Below are positions 22,979 to 29,828 of a DNA stretch of 47,729 bases, piece after piece (the stretch's first letter is position 1; each line of letters starts with the position of its first letter). Where the stretch lies: IMG/VR virus record IMGVR_UViG_3300025674_000069, positions 1 through 47,729 of that record; one strand, 5' to 3'. The translations under genes were made by a program, and so were the position numbers. The stretch is from a virus. The notes below the pieces were generated by a model that saw only the letters and a program-made list of their open reading frames with translations, made no database searches and had not been told where the DNA came from.

Positions 22979-23057
22979 TGTTCAGCAGAATTTATGGAGA
23001 GCGCGAAAAGAATTGGAAAAGTTTTTGCGCAGTCTGCGCGTAGAAGATAAGTCGTGA
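22875..23057 (+). CDS. Small helical hypothetical protein
   Basis: A 60-aa basic, helical protein (LLRHLKREEERCLQAYL, NLWRARKELEKFLRSLR) with a purine-rich GAGAGGTAGAG before the ATG. It overlaps the 66-aa gene out of frame. The last gene of the rightward unit. Function unknown; the helical pattern would suit protein or nucleic-acid binding. Confidence 0.5.
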   Translation: MLKLTSQDHALLRHLKREEERCLQAYLRTGTKHPNVQQNLWRARKELEKFLRSLRVEDKS

Positions 23058-23140
23058 GGGTGACGGTTACTGCGAGTAACAAAACCACAAACCCAGTGGA
23101 GCAGTTTACACAAAAAGCTTGTTAATGGAATGCCACCCTC
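23056..23140 (+). other. Nested hairpin in the 3' untranslated region of the rightward unit
   Basis: GAGGGTG (23056-23062) pairs with CACCCTC (23134-23140), and inside it GTTACT-GCG-AGTAAC forms a second stem (23066-23080). It lies before the terminator. It may protect the mRNA 3' end. Confidence 0.4.
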
Positions 23141-23159
23141 GAAAAGAATAAAGCAAATT

Positions 23160-23192
23160 AAGACCGTAACTTCAAGCGGTCTTTTTCTTTTT
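23160..23192 (+). terminator. Rho-independent terminator between convergent units
   Basis: AAGACCG (23160-23166) and CGGTCTT (23177-23183) form a 7-pair stem with a 10-base loop, followed by TTTTTCTTTTTT. It ends the rightward unit. In the other direction the same stem overlaps the stop of the 41-aa gene, but its U-tract is weak. Confidence 0.8.
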
Positions 23193-23297
23193 TGCCTTCA
23201 TTTTTTTCATAGCCATCTGTTTTAAAGTCGGGTTCATTTTATCAGCCTTTGACGGTCTGCCAACTTTAGAACCATATGTACCTTTACCGTAGGGCAT
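23172..23297 (-). CDS. 41-aa basic protein
   Basis: An ORF from ATG 23297 to TGA 23172, short and missed by length filters. It is rich in Lys and Met (MKKMKAKKKKTA end) and starts MPYGKGTYGSKVGRPSKAD. The start overlaps the TAA of the 42-aa gene (TAATG). It is the last gene of the leftward unit, and its stop lies in the loop of the terminator hairpin. It is perhaps a DNA- or capsid-associated peptide. Confidence 0.55.
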   Translation of the reverse strand: MPYGKGTYGSKVGRPSKADKMNPTLKQMAMKKMKAKKKKTA

Positions 23298-23425
23298 TAT
23301 GCTTTTCCTTTCTTCAGCATACGTTTCTTAGCAACAGCCTTGAGATCCGCCGCCGTTATCTTCTTACGATCACCGGCCATCGCCGCCAATCTCTTTTGCT
23401 TGGGAGAATACTTTTCATATGGCAT
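23297..23425 (-). CDS. 42-aa basic protein
   Basis: An ORF from ATG 23425 to TAA 23297. It starts MPYEKYSPKQKRLAAMAGD and has a Lys/Arg-rich tail. Such short basic peptides in tandem (MPYxK start) are common in marine podoviruses. The start MPY is shared with the 41-aa neighbour, suggesting an old duplication. Function unknown. Confidence 0.55.
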   Translation of the reverse strand: MPYEKYSPKQKRLAAMAGDRKKITAADLKAVAKKRMLKKGKA

Positions 23426-23429
23426 TCTA

Positions 23430-23636
23430 CTATCCTTTCAATAGATCTTTATCAGCTTTTCTTGCGCCACCCTTACCAGATACAAAAGACTTTACACGCC
23501 CCATCGCCCATTGATGAGCCGATACCTTTGGCCGGGAACCGCTACTGTAATAAGCACCAAGACCGCGCTTATAAACTTTATTCAAGGTCGCAGAGCTAAA
23601 CCGATCTGCCCCAGGTATGCCGCTAAACTTTGCCAT
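23430..23636 (-). CDS. DUF5824-like small phage protein
   Basis: A 68-aa basic protein. VYKRGLGAYYSSGSRP, SAHQWAMGRVKSF and GKGGARKADKDLL are the core features of a conserved small phage family (DUF5824 as I recall it) of unknown function. Its start overlaps the previous stop by one base at 23636. Confidence 0.65.
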   Translation of the reverse strand: MAKFSGIPGADRFSSATLNKVYKRGLGAYYSSGSRPKVSAHQWAMGRVKSFVSGKGGARKADKDLLKG

Positions 23637-23821
23637 TACCGCTTGCTCCGTTGCTTGCTGATCTTATCCATCATTTCCGGTGTAAGCTTACCCATACGAT
23701 ACAGCGCCCTGGTTCGTAGAATTTCACGCCGGGTTGCATCAGGATCTTTCGATCCCTTCACATACTTCTTGGGAATGCCAGACTTTTTATCCTTGGGAAC
23801 GGGATCAAACTTACGTTTCAT
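23636..23821 (-). CDS. Small basic hypothetical protein
   Basis: A 61-aa, Lys/Arg-rich protein (KDKKSGIPKKYVKGSKDPDATRR). It shares end bases with neighbours on both sides (23821 and 23636), so translation is coupled. It belongs to the series of small basic late proteins after the endolysin. No recognised domain. Confidence 0.55.
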   Translation of the reverse strand: MKRKFDPVPKDKKSGIPKKYVKGSKDPDATRREILRTRALYRMGKLTPEMMDKISKQRSKR

Positions 23822-24291
23822 CAGACTATCAATTCAAAATGAGGGGCATCAATAAATGCGCGTTTTTTCATATCGCGTTTTTTATCTATATATGCGTTCA
23901 TGGCATCTTCCATTGTGCCATTCCATCGCCGCATATCCATAGGGTATGGCAAAGATGCAGTTGACCAAGCAGCACCCCAGCAAATACCAACATCAATTGC
24001 TCTTGCACCCTCGGCCATTGCGTCTGCAATCTCATCATACAGATTTAATTCCCAGCGCCCACCATCTACATATGCCATCAGATCAACAGCCAATCCGTCA
24101 AGATGTTTGCTTTTCATGGTTTGACTAGCGCCCTTGGCAACCAATGCACGTTGCTCTTCGATGGTTCTCAGCCCACAGATCACAGAGAAGTCCTGTTTAG
24201 ACACAGAAATAGCATAGCGAACAACAGCCGCCATCCGTTCATCAACACCTTCCAGCTTTTCTAAGCTGCGCTTTCCTAGTTTATAACTCAT
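23821..24291 (-). CDS. Endolysin, M15-type peptidase
   Basis: A 156-aa protein. The motif SKHLDGLAVD (61-70, H63 and D70) and C-terminal DAPHFELI (H151) are the zinc ligands and catalytic pattern of VanY/M15 D-Ala or L-Ala-D-Glu peptidases. It cleaves peptidoglycan cross-links at the end of infection. It lies next to the holin-like gene and overlaps its stop by 4 bases (ATGA). It has no signal peptide, so it needs a holin. Confidence 0.92.
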   Translation of the reverse strand: MSYKLGKRSLEKLEGVDERMAAVVRYAISVSKQDFSVICGLRTIEEQRALVAKGASQTMKSKHLDGLAVDLMAYVDGGRWELNLYDEIADAMAEGARAIDVGICWGAAWSTASLPYPMDMRRWNGTMEDAMNAYIDKKRDMKKRAFIDAPHFELIV

Positions 24292-24746
24292 GGTTTCACC
24301 TTCATGTATTTGCCTACAGCCCTACCCCCAAACCAGAAACTAATTATAGCAGCAAACAGTCCAGATGTAGCATCGTCCCATATCAGAGAAAGAGAACGGC
24401 CTAAGTCATTCCCAGCATCCATCAGAGCAATAAGAGCCGTTACTTTAATGGCAACAAAAAGAGCAAAGAAAACGTAAGTAATGACAGGACGGACAGACCC
24501 TCTAAGTCCATTAATGAACCAACCAGCGTCGATACTGTCATGCTTGTACAAACCTTCTGTTTCTTTAATCTCTGCTTGCTTGTCCATGATGTTAAGCTGC
24601 AACTCATTGCGCTTTGTCATCAGGTCCATTTCAACTTTCATCCGCTCAAGATTGTGCTTATGCTCTTGCCCTGCTTTGAAGTAATTCAAAACCTCTGGCA
24701 GAAATGATGTACCAAACCCTAGCAGACTTCCAAGAAGTGTAATCAT
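24288..24746 (-). CDS. Holin-like, GTA holin type
   Basis: A 152-aa protein. A hydrophobic N-terminus is followed by a charged coiled region (QEHKHNLERMKVEMDLM), then two strong hydrophobic stretches near the end (VRPVITYVFFALFVAIKVTAL and SGLFAAIISFWFGGRAVG). The C-terminal RPVITY and FWFGGRAV resemble 3-TM holins of gene transfer agents. It would open the inner membrane for the endolysin. The start overlaps a 32-aa ORF. Confidence 0.7.
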   Translation of the reverse strand: MITLLGSLLGFGTSFLPEVLNYFKAGQEHKHNLERMKVEMDLMTKRNELQLNIMDKQAEIKETEGLYKHDSIDAGWFINGLRGSVRPVITYVFFALFVAIKVTALIALMDAGNDLGRSLSLIWDDATSGLFAAIISFWFGGRAVGKYMKVKP

Positions 24747-24841
24747 ACCATCACCGTCCCATATAAACTCATCTTGGTATTGAGCAGAAACTCAAGCGCT
24801 CTGACCATCAGGAACACCATGAAATCCTCAACGGTTGTCAT
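24743..24841 (-). CDS. 32-aa hydrophobic peptide
   Basis: An ORF from ATG 24841 to TGA 24743. The stop overlaps the holin ATG (ATGA) and the start lies inside the 3' end of the 85-aa gene. It begins MTTVEDFMVFLMVRALEFLL, which is amphipathic and hydrophobic. It may only serve translational coupling, or be a small lysis effector. Confidence 0.4.
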   Translation of the reverse strand: MTTVEDFMVFLMVRALEFLLNTKMSLYGTVMV

Positions 24842-25085
24842 ACTTTTCCTCGTGAACAACCTTGTCAGAAGTTACAGTCGTCTTGCTTTCTTTGCCCATC
24901 CAAATACCAAAACACCCTGTCAATGCACCCATGCACACAGACACCAATCCTGACTGTGCAACAGATGGATCAGGCAATGACATAAACCAATGCACCGCTT
25001 GATAAGTTAAGACGGTCACTGCCAGCATCATCAAGCGCGGCAGTATCTTGAGACTGTCAATATATTTTGCTGTGATTTGTACCAT
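24828..25085 (-). CDS. Small two-span membrane protein in lysis cassette
   Basis: An 85-aa protein with two hydrophobic segments (about 17-36 and 45-63) and a charged C-terminus (KTTVTSDKVVHEEKYDNR). This layout, inside a lysis cassette with endolysin and XhlA-like protein, suggests a second holin or an antiholin. No family motif was recognised. Confidence 0.55.
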   Translation of the reverse strand: MVQITAKYIDSLKILPRLMMLAVTVLTYQAVHWFMSLPDPSVAQSGLVSVCMGALTGCFGIWMGKESKTTVTSDKVVHEEKYDNR

Positions 25086-25316
25086 TCAGACCTCCATATC
25101 TACGATCTGGCCTTGAGGTTGAAGCCCACTATTGGACGCTCCAAACTTATCATAACTCAGCATTAAATCAAGTTGTTGTCTCTCAAGCGCCTTAGAGAGC
25201 TTGTGAGCGCGGTTATGTTCTACTTGCACCTGTTGCTGCGCTTGATGGTTTTCGATGCTCTCGCGGCTTCTCTGTGCTTCTACGGCGAAAGGAAGATTAC
25301 CAACAGGATCAAGCAT
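25086..25316 (-). CDS. Gln/Arg-rich helical protein in lysis cassette
   Basis: A 76-aa protein if read from the ATG at 25316, which overlaps the upstream stop; a longer TTG start at 25349 would add LVLLGLYGWL, a hydrophobic segment. The body is helical and polar (SRESIENHQAQQQVQVEHNR, HKLSKALERQQLDLML). With the TTG start it would resemble an inner-membrane spanin. The start choice is undecided. Confidence 0.45.
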   Translation of the reverse strand: MLDPVGNLPFAVEAQRSRESIENHQAQQQVQVEHNRAHKLSKALERQQLDLMLSYDKFGASNSGLQPQGQIVDMEV

Positions 25317-25776
25317 TAGCCAACCATACAAACCCAACAAGACCAGCAAACAAAACTAAAAACAAAACAATCCCAGCAGCCCATTCAATAATAGTTTGCT
25401 TGATTTCCATGCGACGAAACTCATGCTCTCGCTTTTGCTTTCTAATCTCAGCCTCTATTCTAAGAAACTCCTGCCAATGAGATGGGCCAAGAATAGCAGG
25501 GTGGCTAATGATCTCTCGCAATTCATCACGCATTTGTTGCGCTTTCTTTCTTGCTAAGAAAACTTCCATAGCTTGAGCCTGAGTGCCAGAGCCAAGAGCC
25601 TTATACCAAGGCGGCTTCTCAACCATCTTCTCAGCCTGATCCAACTCAGCCATGCAACCAGCCCAATCTTGTAGCTGCTTGCCCATGTCTTGAAGATCGC
25701 GCCCAACTTGAACGCCCTTCTTTAAAAAATTAAATGCTGCTGTTGCCCCTGCTATTGCGGTCACTGGGTCTATCAT
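25309..25776 (-). CDS. Helical protein with C-terminal membrane anchor
   Basis: A 155-aa protein. It starts MIDPVTAIAGATAAFNFLKKG, a start I recognise from marine podovirus genes of unknown function, followed by a long polar coiled region and a hydrophobic end (AAGIVLFLVLFAGLVGFVW). The C-terminal anchor and position in the lysis region suggest a membrane-tethered helper such as a spanin partner. Its start overlaps the 55-aa gene (ATGA). Confidence 0.55.
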   Translation of the reverse strand: MIDPVTAIAGATAAFNFLKKGVQVGRDLQDMGKQLQDWAGCMAELDQAEKMVEKPPWYKALGSGTQAQAMEVFLARKKAQQMRDELREIISHPAILGPSHWQEFLRIEAEIRKQKREHEFRRMEIKQTIIEWAAGIVLFLVLFAGLVGFVWLANA

Positions 25777-25940
25777 GTTGCATAGAACCTCGCTGGGCAG
25801 TTGTAATCAGGACGCGCTATATATGCTTTGTCATACCAAACATGGCTGGGTCTTTCTTGACCACAATCATATGCACAAACTTTATATAATCCGAAAGAAA
25901 AACTCTGGCCCCACAATACTGCGACCAGAACGCATGTCAT
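25773..25940 (-). CDS. 55-aa exported Cys-containing protein
   Basis: An ORF from ATG 25940 to TGA 25773, missed by length filters. It has overlaps with the neighbours on both sides (ATGA at 25773-25776, stop/ATG at 25937-25940). The N-terminus MTCVLVAVLWGQSFSFG is hydrophobic like a signal. Cysteines follow at CAYDC and NCPARFY. The small exported protein fits a periplasmic or outer-membrane lysis factor. Confidence 0.5.
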   Translation of the reverse strand: MTCVLVAVLWGQSFSFGLYKVCAYDCGQERPSHVWYDKAYIARPDYNCPARFYAT

Positions 25941-26119
25941 CCCATTCTCATTAGTACCGTAATCAGTAAACCAATTACCGATGCAGCCGTACCAATTAAG
26001 ATGTTCTCTACACGCTGAACACTGCGTTGAAGCGTAGACAACTCAGCCTCCAGCTTTGCTATTCTTGGCTCAATCCCATCTATTCTCTCATGGGCGCTTG
26101 CTATTGTTTGCTTACTCAT
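25937..26119 (-). CDS. XhlA-like membrane protein
   Basis: A 60-aa protein: a charged N-terminal helix with heptad pattern (RIDGIEPRIAKLEAELSTLQRSVQRVENIL) and one C-terminal membrane span (IGTAASVIGLLITVLM). This is the architecture of haemolysin XhlA, which assists phage lysis in Gram-positive and Gram-negative phages. The short length fits the family. Confidence 0.7.
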   Translation of the reverse strand: MSKQTIASAHERIDGIEPRIAKLEAELSTLQRSVQRVENILIGTAASVIGLLITVLMRMG

Positions 26120-26126
26120 GTTTCAC

Positions 26127-27764
26127 CTATGTTGAGTATTGGTAGATAGTGTCATTGGTCCATCCAACTGCATATAATTTTGAGCCATCTGTTTTAAAAT
26201 TAAATCCTCTAAGATTATTTTCTTGTGAGCTAACACTAAAGCTTACAGAGTCATAACTGATCGTTGTTATATCCCATGCAGTGCTAAGTGAATACTGAAA
26301 AACTTTATCTTGAATAGGCCCGCCAAGCCATAATTTTGTACCATCAGGATTAAATATTATTTCAGCCGCTACACCTTCTTGAGTTAAATTTCCAGAATTG
26401 CTAACATAAGAAGCAGTGCTTAAATCCCAAGCTGTAGATAGTGAATATTGATAAACTTTACCTGCAACACCAGTAAAATCACATACAAAAAACTTTGTTC
26501 CATCAGGTTTAAATGCAAGTCCATTTGCTGCTGTGGTTTGTGAGCTAACACTAAAACTTACACTGTCATATGAAGCAGTTGATAAATCCCATGCTGTTGA
26601 CAGTCCGTATTGAAAAACTGAGTTTGCATTAAAGCCAACTATATAAATTTTTGTACCGTCTGGTTTAAAATACATTTGACTTGGAGAGGTTTCTTGAGAA
26701 GAAACACTCAATGATGAACTGCTATAAGAAAGAGTGCTTAAATCCCAAGAAGTGCTTAAATCATATTCATAAACGGCGTTGTTACCATCATCAAGAAGAT
26801 ATAGCGTTGTACCATCTGGCTTAAATACCAAACTATGAGCATTAGATGCTTGTGTAGAAACACTAGCACTAACACTGTCATAAGAAGCAGTTGCTAAGTT
26901 TGGATTAGTCCAAGCAGGGGCAGCAACAGTTGAGTATTGGTAGACTGAATTATTTTGGCTTCCAACAATATACATTTTAGAACCACTTGAATTGAAAGTG
27001 ACACTTCTTGGTACATTTTCTTGCGAAGCCACACTAAAGCTAACACTAGCATATGACGCTGTGGATAAATCCCACGCTGTAGATAATGTATATTTATAAA
27101 CAGTATCATTTGCTAAACCAACAACATATATTTCTGTGCCATCACTACTTATTGCAAAATCTGTTGGCTGAGTTTCTTGTGTAGCTACACTAAAACTAAC
27201 ACTGTCATACGAAGCTGTACTTAAATCGTATGCTGTTGAAAGACTATATTGATATAAACTGTCATTATTAAACCCAACAATATACATCTTGGTTCCAGAT
27301 GAGCCAAATGCAACATCATATGGAGTTATATCTTGAGACGCAACGCTAAAGCTGACACTGTCATATGAGGCCGTACTCATATCAAAAGAAGTAGACAAGC
27401 TATATTGATAGACACTATCTCCCGTTGCACCTACCATATACATTTTGGTGCCATTATTATTAAATGTTATATTAAAACTATTTGAGTCTTGAGATGAAAC
27501 GCTAAAACTAACACTGTCATAGGATGCAGTGCTTACGTCAAAAGCGGTTGATAAACTATATTGATATACAGTATCACTAAACCCACCAAGCATATACATT
27601 TTTGTGCCGTTATTGTTAAATGCCAAACCCATTGGGAGAGTGTCTTGACTTGTAAAGAGAAAGCTTTTGCTATCGTAAGAGGCACTACTCAAATCGGCAG
27701 TCCAAGTAACGCCAGTATCAGCAGCCGCAAATCCAAGTATTGATCTCCCAAAGACTAATGGCAT
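26127..27764 (-). CDS. Ten-repeat beta-propeller-like tail protein
   Basis: A 545-aa protein made of ten repeats of about 51 residues. Each contains a YDSVSFSVSSQ-like strand, FNNNGTKMYMVG or FKPDGTKIYIVG, and VYQYSLSTAWDLST. A linker (TVAAPAWTNPNLATA) divides it into two groups of five. This is a beta-propeller-like pattern: adhesins with this layout bind host surface sugars or proteins. It lies in the tail-adhesin block with 27774 and 28612. No signal peptide. It is likely the receptor-binding element. Confidence 0.75.
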   Translation of the reverse strand: MPLVFGRSILGFAAADTGVTWTADLSSASYDSKSFLFTSQDTLPMGLAFNNNGTKMYMLGGFSDTVYQYSLSTAFDVSTASYDSVSFSVSSQDSNSFNITFNNNGTKMYMVGATGDSVYQYSLSTSFDMSTASYDSVSFSVASQDITPYDVAFGSSGTKMYIVGFNNDSLYQYSLSTAYDLSTASYDSVSFSVATQETQPTDFAISSDGTEIYVVGLANDTVYKYTLSTAWDLSTASYASVSFSVASQENVPRSVTFNSSGSKMYIVGSQNNSVYQYSTVAAPAWTNPNLATASYDSVSASVSTQASNAHSLVFKPDGTTLYLLDDGNNAVYEYDLSTSWDLSTLSYSSSSLSVSSQETSPSQMYFKPDGTKIYIVGFNANSVFQYGLSTAWDLSTASYDSVSFSVSSQTTAANGLAFKPDGTKFFVCDFTGVAGKVYQYSLSTAWDLSTASYVSNSGNLTQEGVAAEIIFNPDGTKLWLGGPIQDKVFQYSLSTAWDITTISYDSVSFSVSSQENNLRGFNFKTDGSKLYAVGWTNDTIYQYST

Positions 27765-27773
27765 TACAGTATC

Positions 27774-28601
27774 CTAGCTAAAGTTGGTTGCAAGATTCGC
27801 AAGATAGTTTGTTCCATCATAATAAATCGTAAGAACATCAATGTAATTTGAAGTCGTGGAAAGCGTCTTAGTACCACCCGCAAACTTCATCGTAGAAGTC
27901 AGGGTATAGTTGCCGCTAGATGGCTGGACAATAATCAGAGTCACACTATCACCAGCCGCAGGAGTACCACCAAGCGCGTTGATTGTTATGTTGCCCGTCA
28001 AGGTAATCTTCTGAACAGACCCATTTGCAGGATCAGGCGTCAGTGTTCCAGTTGTTCCCAAGCTGGCATACTGTACTTCATTATAAGTCAGATTTGTTGT
28101 TGCAGTTTTACCAGTACCATTTGGCGTAATAGCAATATTGCCATTTGTCACACTAACAATACTGTTTCCATTTACATCTAAGTCACCACCTAATTGCGGA
28201 GTAGCGTCTTCAATAACATTACTTATACCGCCACCAGATGCCGCTTCTAAACTAATCTTACCACCAGCATTGTCGTAAGTTAAAACATAGTTGTCTTGCC
28301 CAGCACCTACAGTCTGATCTGCATCAAACTTAAAGTTACCAATATTAACATCGCCAGTACCATTTGGATCAATCGTAACATCGCCATTGGCATCTGTGCT
28401 TGAGATTGTGTTCCCATTAATGTTAATGTTATCAACTTGCGCTTCTGTTACCGCGCTGTTTGTTCCAAGCGTAACGCCATCAATAGCACCACCATCAACA
28501 TCAATTGTGCTGATTGCGCTTGTGCCTTCTGTCTTTTGTATGGCAGTGTTTATCTTCGTTCGGATCGAAGAGCCGCTATCGCCATCATTGAATGTACCCA
28601 T
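27774..28601 (-). CDS. Tail fiber-like protein
   Basis: A 275-aa, Gly/Thr/Asn-rich beta protein with repeated DGNxTITPNGTG-like turns (VTIDPNGTGDVNIGNFKF, IAITPNGTGKTATTNLTY). Such tandem strand-turn units are common in trimeric fibre shafts. It lies between the two propeller proteins, so it probably belongs to the tail adhesin. Function beyond that is inferred. Confidence 0.6.
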   Translation of the reverse strand: MGTFNDGDSGSSIRTKINTAIQKTEGTSAISTIDVDGGAIDGVTLGTNSAVTEAQVDNININGNTISSTDANGDVTIDPNGTGDVNIGNFKFDADQTVGAGQDNYVLTYDNAGGKISLEAASGGGISNVIEDATPQLGGDLDVNGNSIVSVTNGNIAITPNGTGKTATTNLTYNEVQYASLGTTGTLTPDPANGSVQKITLTGNITINALGGTPAAGDSVTLIIVQPSSGNYTLTSTMKFAGGTKTLSTTSNYIDVLTIYYDGTNYLANLATNFS

Positions 28602-28611
28602 ATCTTAGCTC

Positions 28612-29523
28612 CTACACTGAATACTGATAAATGCTGTCTGTTGTAGAATCCATGACATACATTTTTGCACCATCTGATTTAAATGCAAGTCCGAACGGTC
28701 CTGCTGCTTGAGACGAAACAGAAAAGCTAATGCTGTCATATGATGCTGTTGATATATCCCATGCTGATGAAAGAGAATATTGGTAAACAGTTTGACCAAA
28801 ACCACCAACTATAAATACTCTTGTGCCATCTTCGTTAAAATAAAGAGCATGAGCTTGCCCTTCTTGAGAAGCAACACTAAAGTCTGTGGTCAAAGATGCA
28901 GAAGAAATATCCCACGCTGTACTTAACGAGTATTCATGTATTTTATCTATACTCAAACCAATAATGAACACTTTTGTCCCATCGTCTTTAAAGAATAGAC
29001 TTGTTGTTTGACCTTCTTCTGTAGAAACGCTTTTACTCACACTATCATAAGAAGCCGTAGAAACGTCCCAAGCCGTACTTAAACTATATTGATATATAGT
29101 ATCTGAAGCAAAACCAACTACATAAAACTTTGTTCCATCACTTTTAAAGAACAAACCAGATGGCTGAGTTTCTTCAGAAGAAACACTAAAACTTTGTGAA
29201 TAAGTTGCTGTTGCCAAATTCCATGCTGTTGAAAGATTATACTCAAACACAGAATCATTATTAAAACCTACTACATAAAATTTAGTCCCATCGGTTTTAA
29301 AGACAATTTCATGCGGGTTTGTTTCTTGAGAGGTAACACTAAAACTTACACTATCATATGATGCGGTTGTTAAATCTGGATTAGTCCAAGTTACACCATC
29401 AATCCAAACAGAAGAGTCATCCCAAACACCAGCATCATCCCAGACACCACCAGTAAGCAACCAAGCGGGGCCACCAGCGCCAAATTTAAACTGAGAGATT
29501 GATGTGCTGATTGAAATTTGCAT
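28612..29523 (-). CDS. Five-repeat beta-propeller-like tail protein
   Basis: A 303-aa protein starting with a short amphipathic N-terminus (MQISISTSISQFKFGAGGPA), then five repeats of the same unit as 26127-27764 (FKTDGTKFYVVG, VYQYSLSTAWDI, SYDSVSFSVTSQ). It shares a strong family relation with that gene, probably by duplication. One five-blade propeller here against two there. The N-terminal segment may attach to the tail. Confidence 0.75.
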   Translation of the reverse strand: MQISISTSISQFKFGAGGPAWLLTGGVWDDAGVWDDSSVWIDGVTWTNPDLTTASYDSVSFSVTSQETNPHEIVFKTDGTKFYVVGFNNDSVFEYNLSTAWNLATATYSQSFSVSSEETQPSGLFFKSDGTKFYVVGFASDTIYQYSLSTAWDVSTASYDSVSKSVSTEEGQTTSLFFKDDGTKVFIIGLSIDKIHEYSLSTAWDISSASLTTDFSVASQEGQAHALYFNEDGTRVFIVGGFGQTVYQYSLSSAWDISTASYDSISFSVSSQAAGPFGLAFKSDGAKMYVMDSTTDSIYQYSV

Positions 29524-29774
29524 CAGTATAAAGCCACAATGTTAGTTGCCGTTGTGCCAGTGCTGTAAACCCTGTTTGCTCGGATCGGCAAAACAGATCC
29601 AGCCGTTGCGCCATACAATGTTACAGTATCGCCATTAGGTGTATCGATCTTAATATTGCCAGCACCGCCAACATACAAAGCCCTTGCAACAAACGCTAAA
29701 TCCGCGCCATCGTTGGGCGTTACCGCAGCCGCACCGTCTGCCGGGTTGCTGCCTCTGAGGTTTGATTTCACCAT
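29523..29774 (-). CDS. Small beta-rich structural protein
   Basis: An 83-aa protein with AAGGAG before the ATG. It has AAAVTPNDGADLAFVARALYVGGAGNI, then TVTLYGATAGSVLPIRANRVYSTGTT. This short all-beta protein with repeated strand-turn elements sits between the internal virion proteins and the adhesins. It probably caps or attaches a tail part. No function is proven. Confidence 0.55.
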   Translation of the reverse strand: MVKSNLRGSNPADGAAAVTPNDGADLAFVARALYVGGAGNIKIDTPNGDTVTLYGATAGSVLPIRANRVYSTGTTATNIVALY

Positions 29775-29828
29775 TTTGCCACTCCTTTATAAGCCCTATA
29801 CCAGATATTGTTTCATTTTCCAAGAATC

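Noticed and set aside
23160-23192. Terminator as equally strong in the leftward direction
   Set aside because: The stem is symmetric but the minus-strand tail (AATTTGCTTTATTC) lacks a continuous U-run, so only the rightward call is made.
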